Assembly: GCF_902499175.1 (NCBI RefSeq)
Contig: NZ_CABVQC010000002.1
Span: 186,001-250,000, forward strand
Reading direction: 5' to 3'
Source: Burkholderia aenigmatica
GTDB lineage: Bacteria > Pseudomonadota > Gammaproteobacteria > Burkholderiales > Burkholderiaceae
Length of the DNA stretch: 64,000 nt
A model generated the notes under the pieces. It saw only the letters and a list, made by a program, of their open reading frames with translations. It was not told the origin of the DNA and made no database searches. Below, piece after piece: positions 26,437 to 35,212 of the stretch. Each line of letters opens with the position of its first letter. The stretch's first letter is position 1. Both the position numbers and the translations under genes were made by a program.

Positions 26437-28302
26437 TCAATCGCGCTGCAACACGTAGCGGCCCGGCGCCGGCTCGATCACCGGGAACTGCGCAGTACCG
26501 GGCTGGGCGGGCGGCGCCACCTTGCGGCCACCGTACTGGTCGAGCCATTCGACCCAGGTCGTCCACCAGCTGCCCGGTTGCTCGGCCGCACCGGCGAACC
26601 ACGCGTCCGCCGACTCGGGCAGGTCGCCGTCGTTGACCCAATAGCTGCGCTTTTTCTTTGCCGGCGGATTGATCACGCCTGCGATGTGCCCCGACGCGCC
26701 CAGCACGAACTTCAGCGGGCCCGACAGGATCGACGTCGACGCATAGGCCGTCTGCCACGGCACGATGTGATCCTCGCGCGAGCCGTAGATGAAGGTCGGC
26801 ACGTCGATCAGCGTCAGGTCGACCGATTCGCCGCACACGGTCAGCGCACCCGGCTCGCGCAGCTTGTTCTCGAGATAGGTATGGCGCAGGTACCACGCGT
26901 ACATCGGGCCCGGCAGGCTCGTCGAGTCGCTGTTCCAGTACAGCAGGTCGAACGCCGCCGGCGTGCGGCCCTTCAGGTAGTTGTCGACGACGTAGTTCCA
27001 CACGAGGTCGTTCGGCCGCAGGAACGAGAACGTGTTCGCGAACTCGACGCCGCGCATCAGCCCCGGCTGCGTGCCGTTCTTGCCGCCGATGGTCTGCTCG
27101 CGCATCTGCACGTGCGCCTCGTCGACGAACACGTCGAGAATGCCGGTGTCGGTGAAGTCGAGCATCGCGGTGAGCAGCGTCATCGATGCAGCCGGATGTT
27201 CGCCGCGCGCGGCGAGCACCGCGAGCGCGGTCGCGAGCATCGTGCCGCCGACGCAGAAGCCGAGCGTGTTGATCTGCTCGCGCCCGCTGACCTGCTGCAC
27301 CGCGTCGATCGCCGCGAGCAGCCCTTCGTTCATGTAATCGTCCCACGTCTTGTGCGCGACCGACGCGTCCGCGTTGCGCCACGACACGAGGAACACCTGG
27401 TGCCCGTTCGACAGCGCATGCGCGACGAGCGAATTCTCGGGCTGCAGGTCGAGGATGTAGAACTTGTTGATGCACGGCGGCACGATCAGCAGCGGCCGCT
27501 CGAACACCTTGTCGGTCTTCGGCGTGTACTGGATCAGCTGAATCAGGTCGTTCTCGTAGACCACCGCGCCTTCCGTACACCCGAGGTTCCTGCCGACCAC
27601 GAACTGCGATTCGTCGGTCTGCGAAATCTTGCCGCGCTGCATGTCGCCGAGCAGGTTCATCATCCCTTGCCGCAGGCTCTCGCCCTGCGTCTCGAGGATC
27701 GATTTCTGCGCGTCGGGATTGAGTGCGAGGAAGTTGCTCGGCGCGGCCGCGGCCGTCCATTGCTGGACCGTGAAGCGAATGCGCTCGCGCGTCTTCGGAT
27801 CGGCCTGAAGCGCGTCGGCCAGCTCCTGCAGATAACGCGCGTTGAGCAGATACCACGCCGCCGCGAACGCATGCGCCGGCGACGCTTTCCACGCATCGCC
27901 GCTGAAACGGCGGTCCTTCAGTTCGGGCGACTCGAGCTTCGCGGCGGCCGCCTGCTGCATCAGCGCCATGCAATCGCGCGCGTAGTCGGCCTGCAGCGCC
28001 TGCAGCCGCTCGGGCGGAATCGCGGCGGCCGGCAGCTTGAGCCCGGCGAGCGGCGAGGCCATCGCGCCGAGATCGGGCATCGACGGCATCTGGAACGGAA
28101 ACGATGTCGGAAACTGGAATGTTGCGAACGGATTCACGGTGGCGGACGCAGTCGCGGCGCGTGCCGGATCTGCAAAACCGCGCCACGCGTTCAACCACGA
28201 CTCGAACATCTGCTGCATCGGCTGGGCGGCCGGATCGAAACCAATGCTGCCCGTGGAAGTGCCCGCCTGAGCGGACGTCGACGATTTTTTCGATGCTGTC
28301 AT
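26437..28302 (-). CDS. phaC: Class I polyhydroxyalkanoate synthase
   Basis: This 621-residue polymerase joins (R)-3-hydroxyacyl-CoA units into PHA granules. The alpha/beta-hydrolase domain carries the lipase-like box with Cys350 (GFCVGGTML), Asp511 (SREDHIVPW) and His539 (ASGHIAG), the full catalytic triad. Length and the lack of a partner PhaE/PhaR subunit gene make it class I. It is first in the pha cluster, followed by phaA after 99 bp. Confidence 0.95.
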   Translation of the reverse strand: MTASKKSSTSAQAGTSTGSIGFDPAAQPMQQMFESWLNAWRGFADPARAATASATVNPFATFQFPTSFPFQMPSMPDLGAMASPLAGLKLPAAAIPPERLQALQADYARDCMALMQQAAAAKLESPELKDRRFSGDAWKASPAHAFAAAWYLLNARYLQELADALQADPKTRERIRFTVQQWTAAAAPSNFLALNPDAQKSILETQGESLRQGMMNLLGDMQRGKISQTDESQFVVGRNLGCTEGAVVYENDLIQLIQYTPKTDKVFERPLLIVPPCINKFYILDLQPENSLVAHALSNGHQVFLVSWRNADASVAHKTWDDYMNEGLLAAIDAVQQVSGREQINTLGFCVGGTMLATALAVLAARGEHPAASMTLLTAMLDFTDTGILDVFVDEAHVQMREQTIGGKNGTQPGLMRGVEFANTFSFLRPNDLVWNYVVDNYLKGRTPAAFDLLYWNSDSTSLPGPMYAWYLRHTYLENKLREPGALTVCGESVDLTLIDVPTFIYGSREDHIVPWQTAYASTSILSGPLKFVLGASGHIAGVINPPAKKKRSYWVNDGDLPESADAWFAGAAEQPGSWWTTWVEWLDQYGGRKVAPPAQPGTAQFPVIEPAPGRYVLQRD

Positions 28303-28662
28303 TACCTGCCTTACCGGTGATTCGTGAGCGTCTATCGTGAAATCCTGCTCGCGCGCGGCATGCCGGCGGCGAGCCGGGCCGTCATGCTCTGGAGAGGCGT
28401 CTCCAGATTCTGCCGCAGTGCGGTATTTTTATCATTATCGTTTTCCCCATGTGAAGCGCCATGTCAAACCACTGACCATTTCCGCACGGAGATAATCCTC
28501 GCGCAACAGACGGGACAAGGGTTCCGGCGAAACATAAAACATTTTGGCCGACTTGACTTTGCGATTTTTCATTCAATCGCGCATGCCGCGCGGCATGACC
28601 GCCTAAATACCGAGATAACCCGATTTTGCGGCGCAGCAATCCACACGCGCATGCGCATCCCG
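28303..28662. other. 360-bp intergenic region upstream of phaC
   Basis: This is the largest gene-free gap in the window outside the island. It separates pgeF (whose 3' end is at 28663) from phaC and should hold the phaC promoter. It is AT-richer than average at 28430-28630. A 94-codon frame on the minus strand (28382-28666) shows no protein-like pattern and is not called. Confidence 0.7.
28388..28407. promoter_or_regulatory. Perfect inverted repeat upstream of phaC
   Basis: TCTGGAGA (28388-28395) and TCTCCAGA (28400-28407) form an 8-bp perfect inverted repeat around GGCG, 86 bp before the phaC ATG. It could be an operator or a leader hairpin. It is not the TTGCA-type sequence reported for PhaR, so the binder is unknown. 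Confidence 0.5.
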
Positions 28663-29502
28663 TCAATCGGCCAGCCAGATCGCCGCCGCCATGCGACCCG
28701 TCACGCGGTCGCGCCGGTACGAATAGAAACGCGCCTGTTCGGTAACCGTGCAGGCCGTCCCTCCGCTCACGTGGGCCACGCCCGCACGCGCGAGACGCAG
28801 GCGCGCGAGCGCATAGAGATCGGCCAGAAACTTGCCGGGCGCGCCATCGATCGCGACGAACGCAAGCCGGGTTTCATCATGCTCCGACTGCGGGGCCGTG
28901 TCGAGAAACGCGTCACGCACGTCGGCGCCGACCTCGAACGCCCGCGGGCCGATCGCCGGCCCGAGGTACGCATGAAGCGCGTCCGTCGCACCGCCCGCCA
29001 GTGCCGCGACACGCGCCGCGGTCTGCTCGACGATGCCGGCCGCCAGCCCGCGCCAGCCCGCATGCGCGGCGCCAACCGCGCGGCCCTGTGCGTCACACAG
29101 CAGCACGGGCAGGCAATCCGCGACCATCACGACGCAGACGGCACCCGCCCGGTCGGTGACGCTCGCATCGGCCTGCACCGGCGCCGCAGCGGCGGGCGCC
29201 GCTGCGATCACCTCGTCCGCGCGCACGATCTGCGCGCCGTGAACCTGCTCGAGCCAGGCAGCGCTCGACTGGCCTGCCAGCGCGAGCAGGCGCGCGCGAT
29301 TCCCGGCGACATGGGCCGGGTCGTCACCGGTATGCAGGCCGAGATTCATCCCGCCCGGCAGCGCGTCTCCGCCCTGCCAGCGCCCGTACGGGCCTTCGCT
29401 CAGCCCGCCGTCGCGCGTCGTGATCAGCGCACGCACGCGCGGCGACACCTGCCAGTCGGGCTGTACGCAGTCCTGCCACGTCAACGGCGCCAGGTTCGTC
29501 AT
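28663..29502 (-). CDS. pgeF: Peptidoglycan editing factor PgeF (YfiH, laccase-domain family)
   Basis: The product has 279 residues of the YfiH/laccase-domain fold, with the metal-site segments VMVADCLPVLLCD and GAAHAGWRGLAAGIVE. The family hydrolyses wrongly incorporated L-serine from peptidoglycan precursors and was earlier annotated as polyphenol oxidase. ATG 29502 lies 9 nt after a GGAGGAG that overlaps the rluD stop, so it is preferred to GTG 29508. The gene follows rluD with no gap, implying coupling. Confidence 0.9.
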   Translation of the reverse strand: MTNLAPLTWQDCVQPDWQVSPRVRALITTRDGGLSEGPYGRWQGGDALPGGMNLGLHTGDDPAHVAGNRARLLALAGQSSAAWLEQVHGAQIVRADEVIAAAPAAAAPVQADASVTDRAGAVCVVMVADCLPVLLCDAQGRAVGAAHAGWRGLAAGIVEQTAARVAALAGGATDALHAYLGPAIGPRAFEVGADVRDAFLDTAPQSEHDETRLAFVAIDGAPGKFLADLYALARLRLARAGVAHVSGGTACTVTEQARFYSYRRDRVTGRMAAAIWLAD

Positions 29503-29508
29503 CGGCAC

Positions 29509-30717
29509 TCACTCCTCCTCATCGTCCAGGTCCGGCTCGTCATCCTGATACTCGCCGCCGAAATCGTCATCGTCGTAGACACCGTCATCGTCGTCGAATT
29601 CCTCGTCGCCCTGCCCGAAGCCGAGCGCCGCGACGAGTGCGTTCATGTCGTCCGGCAGCGGGCAGCGCCATTGCATCGCCTTGCCCGTGACCGGATGCAC
29701 GAGACCGAGCCGCCACGCATGCAGCGCCTGCCGCGCGAACCCGTCCGGCAGCGGCGTGACCGAGCGCTTGCCACGCGCACGCCCGTACACGGGATCGCCG
29801 AGCAGCGGGTGCCCGGCGTGCGCGCAGTGCACGCGGATCTGGTGCGTGCGACCGGTCTCGAGATCGCACTGGATCGCCGAAACCGGCTGACGTTGCCACA
29901 GGCATGTGTCAACCGTGCGGAAATGCGTGCGCGCGGGCTTGCCCGATGCGCCCGTGACGACGGCCATGCGCGTGCGTTCGCGCGGATCGCGGCCGATCGG
30001 CGCGTCGATCGTGCCTTCCTCGGGCATCGTGCCCCACACGAGCGCGAAATAGCGGCGCTTCACCGTGCGGGCCTGCAACTGGCGCACGAGGTCCGTCTGT
30101 GCGGCCAGCGTGCGCGCCACCACCATCAGGCCCGACGTTTCCTTGTCGAGCCGGTGGACGATCCCTGCGCGCGGCAGGCCGGCCGCCGCGTCGCCATAGC
30201 GATGCAGCAGCCCGTTGAGGATCGTGCCGCTCCAGTTGCCGGCGGCCGGATGCACGACGAGGCCGGCCGGCTTGTTGATCACGACGAGCGCGTCGTCCTC
30301 GTAGATCACGTCGAGCGGCACGGGCTCCGGCGTAAAGGCGAGCTGCTCGGGGAGCAGGTCGGGCACGAGTTCGATCTTCGCGCCGAGCGGCACCGGCTGG
30401 CGGATCTTGGCCGGCGCGCCGTCGACGAGCACGCGCTGCGCCTCGATCCAGCTCTGCAGGCGGCTGCGCGAGAATTCGGGGAACAGTTGGGCGAGCGCCT
30501 TGTCGAGGCGTTCGCCCGCGAGCGACAGCGGCACTTCGACGACGCGCGGCGCCTCATCGACCGCCGCGGACGGCACGACGGGCGGCTGCATTGCGTCGCC
30601 GGTCAGATCGTCATCGAGGGAATCCCCCGAGGCAGCGTCGGCGGGCCGATCGCTTGGGCTATAATCTTCGCGATTTGGTGTGCCCGGCTGGGCATTCTGC
30701 GAACTTGAACGGGTCAT
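29509..30717 (-). CDS. rluD: 23S rRNA pseudouridine synthase RluD
   Basis: This 402-residue RluA-family enzyme modifies helix 69 of 23S rRNA. An S4 RNA-binding domain (about 60-110) precedes the catalytic domain with Asp191 in [12 protein letters not shown]. An N-terminal acidic/polar extension of about 55 residues and a C-terminal tail of about 30 mostly Asp/Glu residues (from [15 protein letters not shown]) are not in the E. coli enzyme. It is divergent from bamD with starts 41 bp apart, so the bamD promoter must overlap this coding region. Confidence 0.92.
   Translation of the reverse strand: MTRSSSQNAQPGTPNREDYSPSDRPADAASGDSLDDDLTGDAMQPPVVPSAAVDEAPRVVEVPLSLAGERLDKALAQLFPEFSRSRLQSWIEAQRVLVDGAPAKIRQPVPLGAKIELVPDLLPEQLAFTPEPVPLDVIYEDDALVVINKPAGLVVHPAAGNWSGTILNGLLHRYGDAAAGLPRAGIVHRLDKETSGLMVVARTLAAQTDLVRQLQARTVKRRYFALVWGTMPEEGTIDAPIGRDPRERTRMAVVTGASGKPARTHFRTVDTCLWQRQPVSAIQCDLETGRTHQIRVHCAHAGHPLLGDPVYGRARGKRSVTPLPDGFARQALHAWRLGLVHPVTGKAMQWRCPLPDDMNALVAALGFGQGDEEFDDDDGVYDDDDFGGEYQDDEPDLDDEEE
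30660..30665 (+). promoter_or_regulatory. Candidate -10 element of the bamD promoter inside rluD
   Basis: A perfect TATAAT lies 94 bp upstream of the bamD ATG, within the first codons of rluD on the opposite strand. No good -35 hexamer is seen at the usual spacing, so this is a partial match supported mainly by position. Confidence 0.4.
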
Positions 30718-30758
30718 TTAGACTGGGTCACCGAGACTTGAAGCTAGGACATGCGAGC

Positions 30759-31583
30759 ATGATGAATTCGACCAAACGCACGGCCATCACCGTCGCCGCC
30801 CGGGCTGCGGCGGTAGCGGCCGCGGCCCTCATCGCCGGCTGCCACGGCTTGCCGCAGAAGCAGGACGAGACGGCTACCTGGTCGAACAACAAATTATACT
30901 CAGAGGCCCAGGACGCGCTGTCCGGCGGCGACTGGGGCAAGTGCGCGAAATATTTCGAATCGCTGCAAGGCCGCGATCCGTTCGGTCACTTCGCGCAACA
31001 GGCGCAGATCAACGTCGCGTACTGCAACTGGAAGGACAACGAAGCGGCCGCCGCCGACCAGGCCGTCGATCGCTTCATCCAGCTCCACCCCGATCATCCG
31101 GATATCCCGTACGCGTACTACCTGAAGGGGATGATCCACTTCAACGACGATCTCGGCCTGTTCGGCCGCTTCTCCGGCCAGGACATGAGCGAGCGCGATC
31201 CGCAGGCACTGCGCGAATCGTACGATGCGTTCAAGGTCGTCGTCGACCGCTTCCCGAAGAGCAAGTACGCGCCCGACGCCGCCGCGCGGATGCGCTACAT
31301 CGTCAACGCGCTCGCCTCGCACGAAGTGCACGCGGCCGACTACTACTACCGGCGCGGCGCCTACGTCGCGGCGATCAACCGTGCGCAGCTCGCGATCAAG
31401 GACTACAAGGGCGCCCCGGCGATCGAGGACGCGCTGCACATCATGATCCTGTCGTACGGCAAGCTGAACCAGCCGCAACTCGCCGAGGACACGAAGCGCG
31501 TGCTCGCAGGCACGTTCCCCGACAGCCCGTATGTCACGGGCCACTCGCGCCCCGGCACGAAGAAGTCGTGGTGGCAGTTCTGA
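30759..31583 (+). CDS. bamD: Outer membrane assembly lipoprotein BamD
   Basis: This 274-residue lipoprotein is a subunit of the BAM complex that folds outer-membrane proteins. The signal peptide ends in the lipobox LIAGC with Cys28, and five TPR-like repeats follow (NNKLYSEAQDALSGGDWGKC onward, PYAYYLKGMIHF, YYYRRGAYVAAINRAQ). ATG 30759 is the first of two adjacent Met codons and starts the signal peptide. A strong terminator follows. Confidence 0.94.
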   Translation: MMNSTKRTAITVAARAAAVAAAALIAGCHGLPQKQDETATWSNNKLYSEAQDALSGGDWGKCAKYFESLQGRDPFGHFAQQAQINVAYCNWKDNEAAAADQAVDRFIQLHPDHPDIPYAYYLKGMIHFNDDLGLFGRFSGQDMSERDPQALRESYDAFKVVVDRFPKSKYAPDAAARMRYIVNALASHEVHAADYYYRRGAYVAAINRAQLAIKDYKGAPAIEDALHIMILSYGKLNQPQLAEDTKRVLAGTFPDSPYVTGHSRPGTKKSWWQF

Positions 31584-31616
31584 CGAACGCTCCGTGCAGC
31601 CCCCGCTGCACGAACA

Positions 31617-31646
31617 AAAAACCCGGCCACTGAGCCGGGTTTTTTA
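31617..31646. terminator. Bidirectional terminator between bamD and the DinG-like helicase gene
   Basis: A 12-bp stem including A/T ends (31617-31628 with 31635-31646) and a 6-nt loop has six A on one side and six T on the other. It fits both convergent transcripts. Confidence 0.93.
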
Positions 31647-31703
31647 TGGGCGCCGCATTCAGGCGGCGCCGATGAGATGGCGCGGCGATCGCCGCGCGCG
31701 CCG

Positions 31704-33953
31704 TCACGTGCGCTTTGCCGAACGGTGCTCGTCGAAAAAGTCCTGGACGACCGCGATCTCGCGGGTCCGCTTGAACGGCGGCAAACTCTGCCAGATCCGG
31801 CGGCCGTACGGCTTGTCGACGAGCCGCGTATCGCAGATCATCAGCACGCCGCGATCCGTCTCCGCGCGAATCAACCGGCCCGCGCCCTGCTTCAGCGTGA
31901 TCACGGCCTGCGGCAACTGGTGTACGGCGAACGGGCTCAGCCCTTTCTTCGTCAGCGCGTCGAGCCGCGCAGCCAGCACCGGATCGTCCGGCGGTGCGAA
32001 CGGCAGCTTGTCGATCACGACGAGCGACAGCGCATCGCCGCGCACGTCGACGCCTTCCCAGAAACTCTGGCTGCCGACCAGGATCGCGTTGCCGTACGCA
32101 CGGAAACGGTCGAGCAGTTCGGTACGGCTCGCATCGCCCTGCACGAGCAGCGGCGTGTTCCAGCCGCGCGATTCGATCACGTCGCGCAGCTTCGACGCGA
32201 TCCGGTCGACCGCGCGCAGCGTCGTGCACAGCATGAACACGCCGCCACCGGACGCCTCGATCGCCGGCAGCGCGGCGTCGAAGACGGCATCGGTAAATGC
32301 CGGCGAAGACGGTTGCGGCAGGTTGCGCGGCACGTACAGCAGCCCTTGTGACTGGTAGTCGAACGGGCTGGCGAGCGTCATCGAGCGACGCGAGCTGAGG
32401 CCCATCTGCGCCGCGTAGTGCGTGAAATCGCCGCGCACCGACAGCGTGGCCGACGTGAACACCCAGGCACGCGGCACGCCCGCGCGCTGCTTGGCAAAGA
32501 TCGGCGCGACCGACAGCGGCGTTTCGTGCAGCTGGACGGTATGCGCGAACACTTCGACCCAGCGCACCTTCTCGTTCGGATCGCCGTCGGATGACGCCTT
32601 GTCGCCGGCCGCCGCCGCGTCGGCCTTCGCGGCCGCCTCGGTCGCGCCGGGCGCAACCCAGCCGGCCAGCAGATCCTGCAGTTCGCGTGCGCGCCGCAGG
32701 CACGCGCCAAGCGATTCCGCCCGTTCGGCCTGGCTTGCAAGCGCCGACGCCAGCGCATCGAGCGCCGCCTCGAGCGCGTCGAGCGCGCCGAACATCGGGT
32801 GATCGTCGCCGAGCTGGGCGAGCGACATGCGGACGATCTGGTCGTTCGCGAACGCAAGCCGCAAGTCGCGCGCCGCGCGCTCGAGATCGCCACCGAGCTT
32901 CACCCACTCGACCGCGTCGCGCGCATGGCTCAAGCCTTCCGCCACCGTGTCGCGTGCGAGCTCGAGAATCTGCGTCGTCGACAGCGTCTCGCCGAAGAAC
33001 AGCGTCGCCGTTTCCGGCAACTGGTGCGCTTCGTCGAAGATGACCGTGTTCGCGTTCGGCAGCAGCTCGGCCATTCCCGTATCGCGCAGCATGATGTCCG
33101 CGAAGAACAGGTGGTGGTTGACGACGACGACGTCGGCCTGCTGCGCCTCGCGCCGCGCCTGCATCACGAAGCAATCCTTGTAATGCGGGCATTCCTGGCC
33201 GAGGCAGTTGTCGCGCGTCGACGTGACCATCGACCACACGGGCGCCGTTTCCGGCACGCTTGCGAGCTCGGCCTTGTCGCCGCTCTTCGTGATCTTCGCG
33301 AAACGGACGATTTCCTGCAGATACGCCGTATCCTGCCGCGACGGCAACCGGCCGTTGTCGGCCGTGCGTTGCAGGTAGTAGTGGCACAGGTAGTTTGCGC
33401 GGCCCTTCAGCATCGCGACCGACACCGGCACCGCGAGCGCGTTGCGCACGGTCGGGATGTCGCGCTGGAACAGCTGGTCCTGCAGGTGTTTCGTGCCGGT
33501 CGACACGATCACCTTGCCGCCCCACAGCATCGCGGGCACGAGGTACGCATAGGTCTTGCCGGTACCCGTGCCGGCCTCGACGATCAGCGTATTGTCGCCG
33601 GCGTCGCTGTCGGGCTCGGCCGCCGCAGCGGCGTCCGCGCCCGGTTCGGCCGTTTTGTCGCCGTCGCCAAGGCGACGCGCCGGCCGCTTGCGGGTTTCGA
33701 AGATCTCGGGTTCGGGCATCCGGCGCGCGGACGCTTCCATCGCGGACGCGACGGCACGCGCCATCTCGATCTGCGACGTACGCGGCCGATAGCCGTCGAG
33801 CGCACGCGCCAGCAACCCGCCTTCGCCGAAGATCGTGTCGAGTTCGTCGACACGTTTGCGGCTCAGCTCAAAGGTGCCTTCGGGCGCACGAGCACGCCCG
33901 GCAGACGACACGTCGCGCCGGGCATCGGGGGTGGCTTCAAGCGGTGAATTCAA
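31704..33953 (-). CDS. DinG-family ATP-dependent DNA helicase (YoaA-like)
   Basis: This 749-residue superfamily 2 helicase of the XPD/DinG type unwinds DNA in repair. Walker A is EAGTGTGKT (126-134) and the DEAH box starts at Asp307 (FDEAHQLPE). The Cys residues of NYLCHYYLQ and CLGQECPHYKDCF between them supply the iron-sulfur cluster. C-terminal motifs include GSQSFWEGVDVRGD and QGAGRLIRAETDRG. The Ala/Gly-rich insert near 450-475 looks like a linker. YoaA and DinG are hard to separate by eye. Confidence 0.9.
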   Translation of the reverse strand: MNSPLEATPDARRDVSSAGRARAPEGTFELSRKRVDELDTIFGEGGLLARALDGYRPRTSQIEMARAVASAMEASARRMPEPEIFETRKRPARRLGDGDKTAEPGADAAAAAEPDSDAGDNTLIVEAGTGTGKTYAYLVPAMLWGGKVIVSTGTKHLQDQLFQRDIPTVRNALAVPVSVAMLKGRANYLCHYYLQRTADNGRLPSRQDTAYLQEIVRFAKITKSGDKAELASVPETAPVWSMVTSTRDNCLGQECPHYKDCFVMQARREAQQADVVVVNHHLFFADIMLRDTGMAELLPNANTVIFDEAHQLPETATLFFGETLSTTQILELARDTVAEGLSHARDAVEWVKLGGDLERAARDLRLAFANDQIVRMSLAQLGDDHPMFGALDALEAALDALASALASQAERAESLGACLRRARELQDLLAGWVAPGATEAAAKADAAAAGDKASSDGDPNEKVRWVEVFAHTVQLHETPLSVAPIFAKQRAGVPRAWVFTSATLSVRGDFTHYAAQMGLSSRRSMTLASPFDYQSQGLLYVPRNLPQPSSPAFTDAVFDAALPAIEASGGGVFMLCTTLRAVDRIASKLRDVIESRGWNTPLLVQGDASRTELLDRFRAYGNAILVGSQSFWEGVDVRGDALSLVVIDKLPFAPPDDPVLAARLDALTKKGLSPFAVHQLPQAVITLKQGAGRLIRAETDRGVLMICDTRLVDKPYGRRIWQSLPPFKRTREIAVVQDFFDEHRSAKRT

Positions 33954-34008
33954 GGCAAGCGTTCCTGTGTCCAGCGCCCGGGCGGCGCCGGCGCTTGCCA
34001 GGCCGCGC

Positions 34009-34224
34009 TCAGGCGCGCTTATCCGGTTCCAGCTGCGATTGCAGCAAAATGATTTTGTCCTTGGCCGCCAGCTTTTCCTTCTTCAGCCGGTGCAGCGTGA
34101 TGTCGTCGATGTCGGAGTGTCCTTCCTTCAGCTCGATCTCCCGAGCGAGCTGCTGGTGCTGCTCCTGCAATGCAGCCAAACGGTTGTGCAATTCCTGCTG
34201 CTGTTCCGTGGGACGGTTTTGCAT
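34009..34224 (-). CDS. YdcH-like small protein (DUF465)
   Basis: The product has 71 residues and is nearly all alpha-helical coiled coil, with the DUF465 core HSDIDDITLHRLKKEKLAAK near the middle. The family is widespread and of unknown function. ATG 34224 begins this unit; an upstream Met at 34290 gives an Arg-rich unconserved lead. Confidence 0.85.
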   Translation of the reverse strand: MQNRPTEQQQELHNRLAALQEQHQQLAREIELKEGHSDIDDITLHRLKKEKLAAKDKIILLQSQLEPDKRA

Positions 34225-34299
34225 ACTTGCCTCCTCATCGAAGCAGCGCGCCGGCTGGCGTGCCAGCGCGCGAGACTGATTCCGGATCAATCCAACACG

Positions 34300-35052
34300 T
34301 TACTGCCCCTGCTGCTGCTTCTGCTGCGCCTTCTCGGCCGCTTCCTTCTGGCGCTGCTCGACATCGGCCTTGTGCTGCACGGCTTCCTTCTGCTTCTGCT
34401 CGTAGCGCGCGGCGTTGTCCGCCCGCTCTTGCGCCTTCTGCCCGGCCTGCTGGTGCGCCTGGTCGAGCTTGCGCTGGAAGTCGCTCTGCTTCTGGTCGTA
34501 TGCCTGCTTGCTCGCCGCGCGCTGCGGCGCTTCCGCGCCGCGCTGCGCCTGCTTCAGCGCATTCTGCTCCTGCTTGTCGCGGAACGCAGCCGCGTTTGCC
34601 GCGTCGTTCGCCGCGCGCTGCGGCGCTTCCGCCGCATCCCGAGCCTGCTTCAGCGCCTGCTGCTGGTCGCGCTGCTGCGCGCGCACCGCCCGCTGCTCGT
34701 CGTTGAGCGCGAGCTGCTCCTGACGGATGCTCGCCCGCTCGTCGCGCATCTGCTCACGCGCCTTGCCGAGACAGTGATTGACGAAGAACTTGCTGTAGCA
34801 ATCGTGCTCGGCCACCGCATAACGATAATCGTTTTCCGCGGAGCGCTGATTGAGCACTTTTTGGCGGACGTCGAAATCCGGTGCGGTTGTGGCTGTCATG
34901 GGCGCAGCCGCGGCGGCGGCCGGCGCAGTGGCGCCCGAAGCCTGCGCGAACGCGCCGGAAGGCCCCGCAGACAAAGCCGCGGCGAGCGCTGCGCCGAGCG
35001 CGACGAGAGAAATTCGGGAAGTTGGCAACGTCGTAGGAAAGCTGCGGGACAT
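34300..35052 (-). CDS. Exported coiled-coil protein with internal repeats
   Basis: The product has 250 residues. A signal peptide (cleavage near SGAFAQAS) and an Ala-rich linker are followed, from about residue 60 on, by one long helix rich in Gln, Ala, Lys and Glu. Two copies of [16 protein letters not shown] lie about 40 residues apart. Two Cys residues ([14 protein letters not shown]) sit before the coil and could pair. No enzyme motif is present and the function is unknown. It is divergent from tex. Confidence 0.72.
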   Translation of the reverse strand: MSRSFPTTLPTSRISLVALGAALAAALSAGPSGAFAQASGATAPAAAAAAPMTATTAPDFDVRQKVLNQRSAENDYRYAVAEHDCYSKFFVNHCLGKAREQMRDERASIRQEQLALNDEQRAVRAQQRDQQQALKQARDAAEAPQRAANDAANAAAFRDKQEQNALKQAQRGAEAPQRAASKQAYDQKQSDFQRKLDQAHQQAGQKAQERADNAARYEQKQKEAVQHKADVEQRQKEAAEKAQQKQQQGQ

Positions 35053-35212
35053 GTGTCAAATTCTATCACCCCCGGCTGGGCGCTCCGCCATTTATGGCAA
35101 AATGCCCCGCTTCACTCACCCGCGGCATCTGGCCCGTCGGGCCCGCCACGCAGCCCGCCGCTTCGGGCCTGCCGGCCCGCGCCGCGATTTCAGCAGGCAG
35201 ATCATCCACGAC

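Noticed and set aside
25246..28320. A 1024-codon plus-strand frame across phaA and phaC
   Set aside because: Low-complexity Arg/His-rich translation opposite two enzymes with complete active sites.
28382..28666. A 94-codon minus-strand frame in the phaC upstream gap
   Set aside because: No ribosome site, no protein-like pattern, and it overlaps the pgeF 3' end.
34613..34632. Short duplicated DNA within the coiled-coil gene as a mobile repeat
   Set aside because: The similarity follows the in-frame protein duplication (ALKQA...PQRAA) and has no terminal repeats.
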